Positions 51,461 to 60,210 of a stretch of DNA of 64,000 nucleotides are shown in pieces. The stretch is from positions 310,001 through 374,000 of the forward strand of contig NZ_JAGGJZ010000001.1 of assembly GCF_017873235.1 (NCBI RefSeq), read 5' to 3'. The notes beneath the pieces are model-generated. The model was not told the origin of the DNA. It worked only from the letters and a program-made list of their open reading frames with translations, and ran no database searches. This DNA comes from Clostridium moniliforme (GTDB lineage Bacteria; Bacillota; Clostridia; Clostridiales; Clostridiaceae). Both the position numbers and the translations under genes were made by a program. Within the stretch, counting starts at the first letter, position 1; every line of letters starts with the position of its first letter.

Positions 51461-52777
51461 TTATTTTTTATTAAGAGTTTCATTTGCCTTGTCATTAAAA
51501 GCTTTTAAAGCATCTTTAGGAGAAGCTTTTCCTAAAGTAATTTCTTGAAGTGCTGGGAACCAATGAGTTCTCATTTCAGCAAATCCATTTACTGTATTAT
51601 AATATTTAGCAGTATATTTACCCATTCTCTCTGCAAACTTCATTTCTTCATCATCATATAATCCCTTTACAGAATCTCTAACTGAAAATGTTCCAGTTGC
51701 TTTTAAGTTTTTCTTTTGCCACTCTTTATCATTGCACATAAAATCTATGAATTTTTTTGAAGCTTCTATTTTTGCTTCATCACCATTATCAAATACACAT
51801 AATCCACCAATAAGAGATTCTAATGCTAGTTTTCCCTTTGGTGCAGGTATTGGTAGTAATATATCATCAAATTTAGTAGATTTCTTTGATTCATTACTCT
51901 TTATTAATCCAGTTGAAGATAATATACTTATAGCAGCTTTTTGTTGTAAGTATAAATCAATTGCATCATTTGAAGCTAAAGCTTCAGTTCCCTTTCCAAT
52001 AAGACCTTGATCAATTGCTTTTTTAACCCATTCCATTGATTTTATAGCTTCAGGTTTATCAAAGGTATAAGCTGTTTGATCTTTATTCATTACACTTCCA
52101 CCGTAAAGGTTTGCAACAAAAGCTCTTGTTCCTTGGTCCCCTGCTGTACTCTTACTAAAGAATGTTAATGGCATTACTTCTGGTTTTGCTTTTTTAATAG
52201 CCTTTAATACTTTTTCAAATTCTTCTACTGTCCATTGCCTATCCTTTTTATCTAAAGGAAGCATATCTAATAGTCCAGCCTCCTCAAACATTTGCTTATT
52301 TGCAGACATCATAAAATTAGTTGTATTAAATGGATACATATAGTACTTATCATCTAATTTACAACCTTGAAGGATTGACTCAGATACATCACCTTTTAAA
52401 TCTTTTATCATATCATCTACTGGTGCTAATGCTCCAATTCTTGCATAATCAATTATTCTTCCTGGTGCATCATATAAAACATCTGGTGCAGATTTTGAAG
52501 CTATTGCTGAATTTATTTTTTCACCACCACCATTAAAAGATAACATTTCTACATTAACTTTTATATCTGGATTCTTTTTCATAAAATCTGCTGCTATTTC
52601 TTCCTCATATTTACCAACTACCCCATCTTTAGTTTCAAAATTTGGAAAAGCCCACCAAGTTATTTCCACTTGGTTAGATGAAACCTTATCTTCTGCCTTT
52701 TTTCCACCACACCCAGCTAATAATGATATACTTAAAGTAGCTGCAAGTATAGTTGACAATAATTTTATTTTTTTCAT
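51461..52777 (-). CDS. extracellular solute-binding lipoprotein, family 1 (sugar)
   Basis: The 438-residue precursor has the lipobox L-L-A-G-C (Cys23). The mature protein has the SBP_bac_1 pattern with I-T-W-W-A-F-P-N-F-E near the start and P-D-V-L-Y-D-A-P-G. It is encoded first in the operon with two permeases and an ATPase. It is probably specific for an oligosaccharide or glycerol-phosphate-type ligand, but the sequence does not say which. No adjacent glycosidase or regulator gives a hint, and I found no clear CRE box in the 227-nt leader region. Confidence 0.9.
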   Translation of the reverse strand: MKKIKLLSTILAATLSISLLAGCGGKKAEDKVSSNQVEITWWAFPNFETKDGVVGKYEEEIAADFMKKNPDIKVNVEMLSFNGGGEKINSAIASKSAPDVLYDAPGRIIDYARIGALAPVDDMIKDLKGDVSESILQGCKLDDKYYMYPFNTTNFMMSANKQMFEEAGLLDMLPLDKKDRQWTVEEFEKVLKAIKKAKPEVMPLTFFSKSTAGDQGTRAFVANLYGGSVMNKDQTAYTFDKPEAIKSMEWVKKAIDQGLIGKGTEALASNDAIDLYLQQKAAISILSSTGLIKSNESKKSTKFDDILLPIPAPKGKLALESLIGGLCVFDNGDEAKIEASKKFIDFMCNDKEWQKKNLKATGTFSVRDSVKGLYDDEEMKFAERMGKYTAKYYNTVNGFAEMRTHWFPALQEITLGKASPKDALKAFNDKANETLNKK

Positions 52778-52952
52778 AAAATAATTCCCCCTATATTATT
52801 TTTATTTTAAATATGTTTTACATATTAGAATCTTTTTAATAATTTTATGAAAACTTTATATAATTTCTTAGATATTTAATTTTATTCACCGTTTACTTGT
52901 GTTATTACTATATGTAAATCAAATTTAATGGAAAATTTTTAAATTGATAAAT

Positions 52953-53001
52953 AAAAAGAGTTATTTTATTTACTAACTTAATAAATAAAATAACTCTTTT
53001 T
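52953..53001 (-). terminator. terminator of the 2H phosphoesterase gene
   Basis: A perfect 20-bp inverted repeat (52953-52972 with 52982-53001) around 9 nt. It has a U-run on the minus strand and also lies close to the upstream region of the sugar operon. Confidence 0.82.
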
Positions 53002-53004
53002 TAT

Positions 53005-53538
53005 TTAAAATAATCTTATACTATCTGTAAACTTTCCATTTTCCATCTCTATTTCATATAAAGCAATATCCTCCAAACTTGCTTCAAAAGGTTCATACAT
53101 ATTTAAAATAAATTTAAAAGCCTCCATAAGCTTTTCTTTATCTAATCCCATTGCTAAGCTACAATGAGGATTCCAATTGTCTGGCAAATAATAAGCTCTT
53201 GCATTACTATTAAACTCTTTAAAATAATCATAATATTTTCTATGAAGAGTTAATAGTTCTTCTGTTACTACTGGCGTTGTTATGCAAGCTCCTGTCGTTG
53301 GAAATGCCCCTAAAACATCAAATTTTGTATCAATAACATCAAGTTGCAACTTAAATTCTTTCATCTTTTCTATAAATTTATTTTTATCTATATCATCATA
53401 AACTGCTAAAGTAATATGTGGAAAAAGTCCATCCATATTAATAAGACTTGAATCAATTCCATTTTCACTTAAAGCTTGCCAAATAGATTTAACATATCTG
53501 GATGATTTTTTATCTAAAAACATATCTACTACATACAT
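53005..53538 (-). CDS. 2H phosphoesterase (2'-5' RNA ligase-like)
   Basis: The 177-residue protein carries two H-x-T/S-x motifs: H-I-T-L (His41) and H-C-S-L (His125). It has the two-lobed 2H fold used for 2',3'-cyclic phosphate or related phosphodiester hydrolysis. An earlier in-frame ATG gives a 24-residue extension without a ribosome site. The ATG at 53538 follows TTGGAGGAA directly and starts M-Y-V-V-D-M-F-L, so it is used. The substrate is unknown. Confidence 0.82.
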   Translation of the reverse strand: MYVVDMFLDKKSSRYVKSIWQALSENGIDSSLINMDGLFPHITLAVYDDIDKNKFIEKMKEFKLQLDVIDTKFDVLGAFPTTGACITTPVVTEELLTLHRKYYDYFKEFNSNARAYYLPDNWNPHCSLAMGLDKEKLMEAFKFILNMYEPFEASLEDIALYEIEMENGKFTDSIRLF

Positions 53539-53671
53539 ATTATTCCTCCAAAGTAATCTTCTTCTTATATACCTAAATTTATAAAAATTATCCTTGATAT
53601 ATTTTATCACATTTTAAACTTTAGATTTTAAATATATCTTTTTATAATATAAAATTTACTTAATTAACTTT

Positions 53672-53701
53672 TATTTCAATATATAACTATATATTGAAAT
53701 A
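53672..53701. repeat. AT-rich perfect hairpin
   Basis: TATTTCAATATA (53672-53683) pairs with TATATTGAAATA (53690-53701) around a 6-nt loop, in the gap downstream of the PHP phosphatase gene. It may end that transcript. No GC-rich stem or U-run supports a firm call. Confidence 0.45.
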
Positions 53702-53771
53702 TATAATTTTTATAAATATATTTTAGATAAGCTTTTATTTAAAACATATTTAAATATTTGAAATTTAATAT

Positions 53772-54551
53772 TTATATGTATAATCTATCTATTAAACTTA
53801 ATCCAAGTTCCTTTGCAAATTTTAATCCTATATCTAAATCTGCCATTTCACAAGGATTATGTGCATCAATTCCAACAATTATTTTCACATTATATTCCTT
53901 TGCAAGTTTCCAAAAATCTTTTATTGGATAACTATATCTTTCCCCATTGTTATATTTAACTTTAGGTTTTCTAAAACCATTAACATTTATTTCTATAGGT
54001 ATATCTAGTTCTTCTGCTGCTTTAAGTATTTTTCTAGATGATTTAATTGTATGTTCATCCCAATTTATATAATCAAGTCCAAATAAATCAGGATGAGCAA
54101 GACATTTAAACAATCCTGTCTTCATAGATTTTACTACAAAATCTACATAGCACTCTAATTTCTCTGGAGTTAAATTAGCTCTTCCTACATAAACCCACTC
54201 TCCATTGTAAGGAAAAAAATGTGCTCCTAATAAAAGATAATCAACTTTATACTCTTCTAAAAGTTCTTTATATAACCATTCAAAGTGAGGAAAATACTCA
54301 CATTCCATAGATTTTTTAATTGATATTTTATCTCCATACTTTTTAATAACTTCATCTATCTCCTTAAAGTATTCTGGCAAATCCTCATAATTCATCCTAC
54401 TTCCATTGTCAATATCCATTCCTGGATGAGGGAGATGATCTGAGATACCAATTTCATCAAAACCTTCTTCTATTGCCATCTTTACATAATCTTCAATTTT
54501 CCCTTTTGCATGTTTACACCTATAATTATGTGTATGGTAATTACTCTTCAT
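53772..54551 (-). CDS. PHP-domain phosphatase (histidinol-phosphatase HisK-like)
   Basis: The 259-residue TIM-barrel protein has the PHP metal signature H-T-H (His6, His8), H14, D-H-L near 40, A-H-F-F, A-H-P-D-L and G-I-D-A-H. It matches the HisJ/HisK histidinol-phosphate phosphatase branch. No other his genes lie in the window, so a general phosphatase role or a scattered histidine pathway are both open. It has a good AGGAGG site. Confidence 0.82.
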   Translation of the reverse strand: MKSNYHTHNYRCKHAKGKIEDYVKMAIEEGFDEIGISDHLPHPGMDIDNGSRMNYEDLPEYFKEIDEVIKKYGDKISIKKSMECEYFPHFEWLYKELLEEYKVDYLLLGAHFFPYNGEWVYVGRANLTPEKLECYVDFVVKSMKTGLFKCLAHPDLFGLDYINWDEHTIKSSRKILKAAEELDIPIEINVNGFRKPKVKYNNGERYSYPIKDFWKLAKEYNVKIIVGIDAHNPCEMADLDIGLKFAKELGLSLIDRLYI

Positions 54552-54640
54552 TCTTATTCCTCCTATGTAAAAATATAATATATAAACCTTAACAAAACTT
54601 ATAAAAATATATATTCACTTTATTATACTTTTATAAATTT

Positions 54641-54681
54641 AATATGAATTAAAAACTAATTTATAGTTTTTAATTCATATT
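54641..54681. repeat. 41-nt perfect palindrome with 18-bp stem
   Basis: AATATGAATTAAAAACTA (54641-54658) is the exact reverse complement of 54664-54681, with a 5-nt loop. It lies in a 290-nt gap between the divergent PHP phosphatase and zinc-ribbon genes, so it is not a simple terminator of either. No other element was found in the gap. Confidence 0.6.
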
Positions 54682-54839
54682 ATAAGTTTAAAATTTATTT
54701 TATATATATAATTTTACATAATTATGATTAAATATCCAATATAATTTAAATATATCTTAATTCTAATTTATAACATTAACCTTACTAATTGTATTATATT
54801 ATGTTAAAATATTTTTATATATTTTTGAGAGGTGAACAT

Positions 54840-55262
54840 ATGAAAATATTTTATGGTGCTTATGGCTTTGATATACTATCAATTTTTATGCTGTTATTAA
54901 CTAGCCTTCTTGGATTTAATTATTACACTAAAATTTTAGGTACAGTTTTATTAATATTAGTTATTTATAGAGCTTTTTCTAAAAATATTTATAAAAGAAC
55001 AGCTGAACTAAATAAATTTATTGACATTATAAATAAGCCTTTAAGTAAATTTGGAAAAAGAATACCTTATAATTTACCTAGAATAAGTCTAGATAACATA
55101 CCAATGTTATTTAATAGAATAAAATATAATATAAATCAGAAAGTTAAATTTAAAATAGTTAAATGTCCTAATTGTGGACAAAAATTAAGATTACCTAGAT
55201 GTAAAAAACGTATAATTGTAACTTGTAGAAGATGTTCTCATGAATTTCGTATAAAAACTTAA
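54840..55262 (+). CDS. small membrane protein with C-terminal zinc ribbon
   Basis: The 140-residue protein has two hydrophobic helices near the N-terminus (about 8-25 and 30-45), then a basic cytoplasmic stretch. A rubredoxin-like knuckle pair follows: V-K-C-P-N-C-G-Q (CxxC) and V-T-C-R-R-C-S-H (CxxC). It may be a membrane-tethered nucleic-acid- or protein-binding module; function is unknown. An ATG 51 bases upstream lacks a ribosome site. The one at 54840 follows AGAGGTGA. Confidence 0.75.
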   Translation: MKIFYGAYGFDILSIFMLLLTSLLGFNYYTKILGTVLLILVIYRAFSKNIYKRTAELNKFIDIINKPLSKFGKRIPYNLPRISLDNIPMLFNRIKYNINQKVKFKIVKCPNCGQKLRLPRCKKRIIVTCRRCSHEFRIKT

Positions 55263-55304
55263 AAAAAAAAAAATCGCACCTAATTTTCAGGTACGATTTT
55301 TTTA
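55262..55304. terminator. bidirectional terminator
   Basis: AAAAAATCG-C-ACCT pairs with AGGT-A-CGATTTTTT around AATTTTC, with a single mismatch, between the convergent zinc-ribbon gene and the peroxiredoxin gene. Confidence 0.82.
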
Positions 55305-55326
55305 CTATACTAGTTTATAAATTTAT

Positions 55327-55782
55327 TTATATTAGGCTTTCTACATGACCTTTTACTTTTACTTTTCTATATATATCTTCTATTTTACCATCTTTATCTA
55401 TTACAAAAGTACTTCTTTCTATTCCAAATACTTTTTTACCAAACATGTTCTTTTCTTTTAATACATCATATAGTTTACAAACTTCTTCATTTTCATCTGA
55501 TAATAAAATAAATGGTAAATCATATTTTGTAATAAATTTATCATGAGATTTTAATGAATCTCTACTTACACCTAAAATTACTGTATTATTATCTAAAAAT
55601 TTTTGATAATGATTTTTAAAATCTTGAGCCTCTAAAGAACATCCTGGAGTATTATCTTTAGGATAAAAATATAGTATTACTCTTCTTCCCCTATAGTCAC
55701 TTAATTTATGTTCTTTATTATCTGATCCTATTAAACTAAAATCTGGAGCTATCATACCTTTTTCTAAACTTTTATTTTCCAT
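55327..55782 (-). CDS. bcp: Bcp-type peroxiredoxin (thiol peroxidase)
   Basis: The 151-residue peroxiredoxin has the motif Y-F-Y-P-K-D-N-T-P-G-C with peroxidatic Cys48. The resolving Cys that E. coli Bcp has five residues later is Gln here (G-C-S-L-E-A-Q), so this is a 1-Cys or alternative-partner form. It detoxifies hydroperoxides in the cytosol. A TTG at 55797 lies in the AAGGTGAT ribosome site. The ATG at 55782 follows at normal spacing. Confidence 0.88.
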   Translation of the reverse strand: MENKSLEKGMIAPDFSLIGSDNKEHKLSDYRGRRVILYFYPKDNTPGCSLEAQDFKNHYQKFLDNNTVILGVSRDSLKSHDKFITKYDLPFILLSDENEEVCKLYDVLKEKNMFGKKVFGIERSTFVIDKDGKIEDIYRKVKVKGHVESLI

Positions 55783-55935
55783 AATATCACCTTCCAAGCT
55801 TTCATTTTATTAATAATAATAATTATTATATAATAACATTTTAAATTTTTCAACTCTGGATCTCATATTATGAATTTACTCTTATTTTTATATGTAAATA
55901 TATTTTTAATAGTATATATAATACCTTAGCTTTTC

Positions 55936-56994
55936 CTATTTTAAAATAAAAGTAAGAGTTGTTGGATTATGATCACTATATCTAAAATTATATTCACTTC
56001 CATGAATTTTTTTAACTTCTACATTGTCAGACACCATAAAACCATCTATTATTGATCTTAAATTTTCACCTTCAGTATATGGTTTTTCAACAGTTCTATT
56101 ACTTGGTACATTTTTATCGGAATATATTTTAAATCCATTTTTAGCAAAATCATCTGGTATTCTTTTTAGCCAATTAGGATGTGTTTCTGTTGTTTTAAAT
56201 TTAGATGAATCAGTTCCTGGAAGTTCATGATTCCAGTCTCCTCCAAGTATTATATAGTTTCCTTTTTTATATTCATTTTGAACAAAATTTTCAATAAATC
56301 CAAGCTGAACCTTTCTAACTTTTCCTCCTTTATCGTAAGCTGAAAGATGGACATTTATTAAAAGTAATTCTTTGTTATTAGAAAGTTTCACCCTATTAAC
56401 TAACATACATCTATCAAGATCTCCCAATTGTCTAAAAAATTCTTCTTTTCCTGGTAAATCATATCTTATACCTGAATTTAAATTATACTTAGACATTGTC
56501 ATTATTCCACTTAAAACTTGTCCATGAGGATGAATAAAAGGAAGAGGTACCCAAGGAACATCAAAGTTCTTTGCAAAAGATGTGCTATAATTAGTAAACT
56601 TATTTTTCATACTTTCATATTCATTTACTTCATAACTTCTTGTTGATTTCTTATCTAATTCTTGAATATAATAAAAATCTGAATTTAAATCTTTCATTAT
56701 ATTTTCTATACCATTTAAGTTTTCTAAAACAGCATTTTTATTTATAGCCCTTGACATCTTCCCCCCATCCATAAAAAAGTCTACATTTTTATCCATACCA
56801 GCATATCCAACATTAAATGAAGTAACTGTGTATTCTTTGTTTAATTCAATTTTTTTCTTTTGATTATTTTCAATTTGAACTATTTCTTCTTTTGCTGGTT
56901 TATAATCTGTTATTATCATAAATCCAACATAACCTAATAATATTAATATTATAGCTCCTATTATAGAGCCTAATGCTTTAAAAATTAATTTCAT
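55936..56994 (-). CDS. endonuclease/exonuclease/phosphatase (EEP) family protein, membrane-anchored
   Basis: The 352-residue protein has an N-terminal hydrophobic helix (about 6-28) and a DNase I-like fold. Landmarks are S-F-N-V-G, I-Q-E-L-D (metal-binding Glu), N-V-H-L-S, G-G-D-W-N-H-E and S-D-H-N-P. It should be exported or facing outward, attached by its uncleaved helix. It could act on nucleic acids, inositol phosphates or sphingomyelin; the family alone does not decide. The ATG at 56994 is directly preceded by AGGAGG, unlike an ATG 36 bases upstream. Confidence 0.82.
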   Translation of the reverse strand: MKLIFKALGSIIGAIILILLGYVGFMIITDYKPAKEEIVQIENNQKKKIELNKEYTVTSFNVGYAGMDKNVDFFMDGGKMSRAINKNAVLENLNGIENIMKDLNSDFYYIQELDKKSTRSYEVNEYESMKNKFTNYSTSFAKNFDVPWVPLPFIHPHGQVLSGIMTMSKYNLNSGIRYDLPGKEEFFRQLGDLDRCMLVNRVKLSNNKELLLINVHLSAYDKGGKVRKVQLGFIENFVQNEYKKGNYIILGGDWNHELPGTDSSKFKTTETHPNWLKRIPDDFAKNGFKIYSDKNVPSNRTVEKPYTEGENLRSIIDGFMVSDNVEVKKIHGSEYNFRYSDHNPTTLTFILK

Positions 56995-57209
56995 ATGATT
57001 CCTCCTAAGTTTGATTATTATATTATACATAATTCACTACTTTGAAGCTATAAAAATTTTCTTTATATAAAACTTTATTTTTATATAATTAGTAATTAAA
57101 AATATTTCATAAAATGGATGATTTTATTTTTATTATTATTTTCTATTGATAAATTATATAAATTTGTTTTAAAATGTAATTTGAAAACTTAAGAAAAGAG
57201 GAATACTAA

Positions 57210-58661
57210 ATGGAAGAGAGTTTAAATTATGATTCTTTGCTAATTTTATCTGTTGTTGCTTTTTTTACTCCATTTTTAGTAGCAAAATTAAAAAAATTAA
57301 AAATACCTTATCAAGTTGGAGAAATATTTATAGGAATAATAATTGGTAAAAGCTTCTTAAATATAATAAAACCAGATATATGGATTATTTTTCTTTCAAA
57401 TTTAGGCTTAGCTTATTTAATGTTTTTAAGTGGCCTTGAAATAAACTTTGAAGATTTAAAACTAAAAAAAGGAGAATCTATATTAAATTCAAAAATATTT
57501 CTTAGTATAAAAATGTTTTTGGTTTCGTTTTTGGTTTCATTTATTTTATCTTTTGGACTAAAAGCAATTAATATAAATAATGGAAGATTATTTTTTGTTA
57601 TGCTTTTTACTGCTACTACTCCAGCATTACTTGTACCAATATTAAAGGGAAAGAATATATTAAATAGTGATTTAGGTCAAACTGTATTAATATTTGGACT
57701 TATATGCGAACTAGTAAGTTTAATTGGCATTACATTTATTTCATCTGTTATGCAATATGGTTTCTCACTTAAAAGTTTTACATTTTTAATAATATTTTTT
57801 GCCGCTATAATTATTTATTTTTTATCTAAAATAATATTTAAAAAAGAAGATTTTTCTACATTAGCTTTTAAAAATCTTCATTTAAGTGTTAGAGGAGCTT
57901 TTGTTTTAGTTTTAATATTAGTTGCAATTACAGAAAAGGTTGGTTCTGAAATAGTTTTAGGTTCATTCTTAGCTGGAATAATATTTTCACTAGTAGTTGG
58001 AAGAGCAAAGGAAGAAATATCACATCAACTTGATGTTATAGGTTATGGATTTTTAATACCAATATTTTTTATAATGATTGGAGTAAATATAGATTTGACT
58101 TCAATAGTTAAAAATCCTAACTCAATTGCTAAAATACCAATTTTTTTAATTATGTTCTTTTTAATAAAACTAATACCATCATTATTATTAAAGAAAAGAT
58201 ATGGAACAAAAAATGCCTTAGCCTCATCAATGATATTAACTACACAATTAAGTTTATTAATTGTAGGAGCTCAAATGGCTTTAAATTTAAAGTACATAAA
58301 TGAAGCAGATTACTCTGCATTTGTAGTAACTGCTATAATATCTTGTGTTCTTTTTCCAATATTGTTTGAAAAGTTAATTACTGTAGATAAAAATACTATT
58401 AAACAAGTAGAAGAAAAAGAAAAAATAATAATAAGAGAATTTTTAATTTCTAATACATTTTATATTGGAAAATCATTAAAAGAATGTCGTTTCCCTAAAG
58501 GTTGCAAAATTTTCCTAATAATTAGAGATGATGAAGAAATAATGCCAACTGCTGATACAATACTTAAAGAAAATGACTTAATAATTTTAGCTGGAATACC
58601 AATAGATGTTGAAAACACAATTAATATGCTAACAGTTTGTGATTTATCATTACCTAATTAA
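57210..58661 (+). CDS. CPA2-family cation:proton antiporter with RCK_C domain
   Basis: The 483-residue protein has about 12 membrane segments (about 8-390), with V-G-E-I-F-I-G-I-I-I-G-K-S and the helix-4/5 ion-site region G-L-A-Y-L-M-F-L-S-G-L-E. A cytoplasmic TrkA/RCK C-terminal domain (about 400-475: F-Y-I-G-K-S-L-K-E-C, D-T-I-L-K-E-N-D-L-I-I-L-A-G) suggests gating by a nucleotide or ion. Na+/H+ or K+/H+ exchange is likely. AAGAGGA lies before the ATG. Confidence 0.88.
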   Translation: MEESLNYDSLLILSVVAFFTPFLVAKLKKLKIPYQVGEIFIGIIIGKSFLNIIKPDIWIIFLSNLGLAYLMFLSGLEINFEDLKLKKGESILNSKIFLSIKMFLVSFLVSFILSFGLKAININNGRLFFVMLFTATTPALLVPILKGKNILNSDLGQTVLIFGLICELVSLIGITFISSVMQYGFSLKSFTFLIIFFAAIIIYFLSKIIFKKEDFSTLAFKNLHLSVRGAFVLVLILVAITEKVGSEIVLGSFLAGIIFSLVVGRAKEEISHQLDVIGYGFLIPIFFIMIGVNIDLTSIVKNPNSIAKIPIFLIMFFLIKLIPSLLLKKRYGTKNALASSMILTTQLSLLIVGAQMALNLKYINEADYSAFVVTAIISCVLFPILFEKLITVDKNTIKQVEEKEKIIIREFLISNTFYIGKSLKECRFPKGCKIFLIIRDDEEIMPTADTILKENDLIILAGIPIDVENTINMLTVCDLSLPN

Positions 58662-58665
58662 AAAT

Positions 58666-58712
58666 AAAAAGCGGAATATAAAACTTATAAAAGTTTTATT
58701 ATTCCGCTTTTT
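58666..58712. terminator. bidirectional terminator
   Basis: AAAAAGCGGAATA (58666-58678) pairs with TATTCCGCTTTTT (58700-58712), with a further inner AT hairpin, between the convergent antiporter and hypothetical genes. Confidence 0.85.
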
Positions 58713-58745
58713 TAATATGTAATATAATAAATTTTAATTTTGTAT

Positions 58746-59090
58746 TTAAAATCCAAGTTCTGATCTTCTTTTTTTATTAATATAGTTTACTAATCTCATT
58801 TTAAATCTCTCTTTTTCTTTACAGAAATAAAAGTTAGAAAGATCTGTTGCAAGAAATAAACTATCTAGAGTTAAATACTTTAAATCATTTAAATTATCTT
58901 CATTCTCTGATGTTTCTTTTTCTAAAGTAGTTTTGTCAAGTATTTCTTCAAATTTAACCTTATATTCTCTAAGTTCCTCCAATATAGAATCACTATATTC
59001 TTCTAGATTTTGATCAATTACATTATTTATAAAATCTAAATATCTTTTATTTAAACTATTATATTCTTCATATATCAGAAGCAAACTCAT
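58746..59090 (-). CDS. small helical hypothetical protein, 114 residues
   Basis: It is helical and charged, with Leu/Glu/Lys heptad-like spacing (S-I-L-E-E-L-R-E-Y-K-V-K-F-E-E-I-L) and an acidic middle E-T-S-E-N-E-D-N. The C-terminus is basic (N-K-K-R-R-S-E-L-G-F). I know no family. The ATG at 59099 is adjacent to GGAG and cannot be used; the one at 59090 is 9 nt from it. Confidence 0.6.
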   Translation of the reverse strand: MSLLLIYEEYNSLNKRYLDFINNVIDQNLEEYSDSILEELREYKVKFEEILDKTTLEKETSENEDNLNDLKYLTLDSLFLATDLSNFYFCKEKERFKMRLVNYINKKRRSELGF

Positions 59091-59277
59091 ATATACCATC
59101 TCCTTTTTTTATTCTATATACTTATTTTAACATTTTAATCACATATAAAAAAGCTATTATATTAATTACATTTATTTACTGAAATATATAATTGTTATAT
59201 GAACCTTAAAATTACATATTAAAATAATTTCTAGGATAAACTATTATTAATATATCTTTTAAAAGGTAGTGAATAAT

Positions 59278-60180
59278 ATGAAAAAAATTTTTAACATTTT
59301 TATAGTATGTTTTTTGTTAATTAATATACCTATTCCAGTAAAATCAATAGAAAATAATGATTATATTACAGAAATGAAACAAGACCTTTTAACTATAATG
59401 ATAGCTTACCCGAATTTAATATCAAAAATAGAAAAAATTGATAATAAAGTTTATTTAGTTACTAAATCTAACAAAAAAATTATTTATGATGACAAAAAAC
59501 AAAAAAGCTATAATGAAAAATTAATAAATCCAGATATACAGGATGTATTAGAGCAACCTTACCCTCTTTATAAAAAAAATAAAATTATGGATAAAAACTT
59601 TGACCCTGGAAGATTTAGACACTATGAACTTTTAAATGAAGTTTATGGGAACTCTAAAAATTCTATAGAAAAAAACTTAAAGCCATTAAAATATTGTTAT
59701 ACAAATTATTTATTTAATAGTAAAAATAATGCTATTAACTATTTAGAAAATACTTTAAAGGAACTCCTTTCTATATCAAAAAATAGACCTGATATAAAAA
59801 ATTTACTTTATCCAGCTAGTGGAACTTATAATTACAGAGTTATATCTGGTACTGGGAGATTAAGTCCTCACTCTTATGGAATAGCAATAGATTTAAAAAG
59901 TAACCCAAATGATTATTGGAAATGGACTTCAAAGGATAAAGGGGAAGATAGACTTTCTAAATATCCTGATGATCTAATTTCTATCTTTGAAAAAAATAAT
60001 TTTATCTGGGGAGGTAAATGGGAACATTTTGATATATTACATTTTGAATATAGACCTGAAATAATATTAAAATCTAGATATTTTTCTAATTGGAATTGTA
60101 ATAAAAAGTGGTATGAAGGTGTTCCATTAAATGAAGATACAAAGATGTATATAAATATAATAGAAAGTAGCCTAAAATAA
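59278..60180 (+). CDS. secreted M15-family D,D-carboxypeptidase-like protein
   Basis: The protein has about 300 residues. A signal peptide (K-K-I-F-N-I-F-I-V-C-F-L-L-I-N) is followed by a peptidase M15 (VanY-like) domain with S-P-H-S-Y-G-I-A-I-D-L-K (zinc His and Asp) and W-E-H-F-D-I-L-H-F-E-Y (catalytic Glu region and zinc His). It should cut D-Ala-D-Ala or peptide cross-links in peptidoglycan. A GTG at 59269 is closer to the AAAAGG site than the ATG at 59278. I prefer the ATG because it starts the signal peptide directly. It is in one direction with the amidase-like gene 30 nt further on. Confidence 0.82.
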   Translation: MKKIFNIFIVCFLLINIPIPVKSIENNDYITEMKQDLLTIMIAYPNLISKIEKIDNKVYLVTKSNKKIIYDDKKQKSYNEKLINPDIQDVLEQPYPLYKKNKIMDKNFDPGRFRHYELLNEVYGNSKNSIEKNLKPLKYCYTNYLFNSKNNAINYLENTLKELLSISKNRPDIKNLLYPASGTYNYRVISGTGRLSPHSYGIAIDLKSNPNDYWKWTSKDKGEDRLSKYPDDLISIFEKNNFIWGGKWEHFDILHFEYRPEIILKSRYFSNWNCNKKWYEGVPLNEDTKMYINIIESSLK

Positions 60181-60210
60181 ATTTTTATAAAAAGGGGATG
60201 ATAACATATT

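Noticed and set aside
52778-52952. CRE box for catabolite control before the sugar importer
   Set aside because: The best candidate around CACCGTTTACTTGTG lacks the palindromic CG-centred core; too weak to report.
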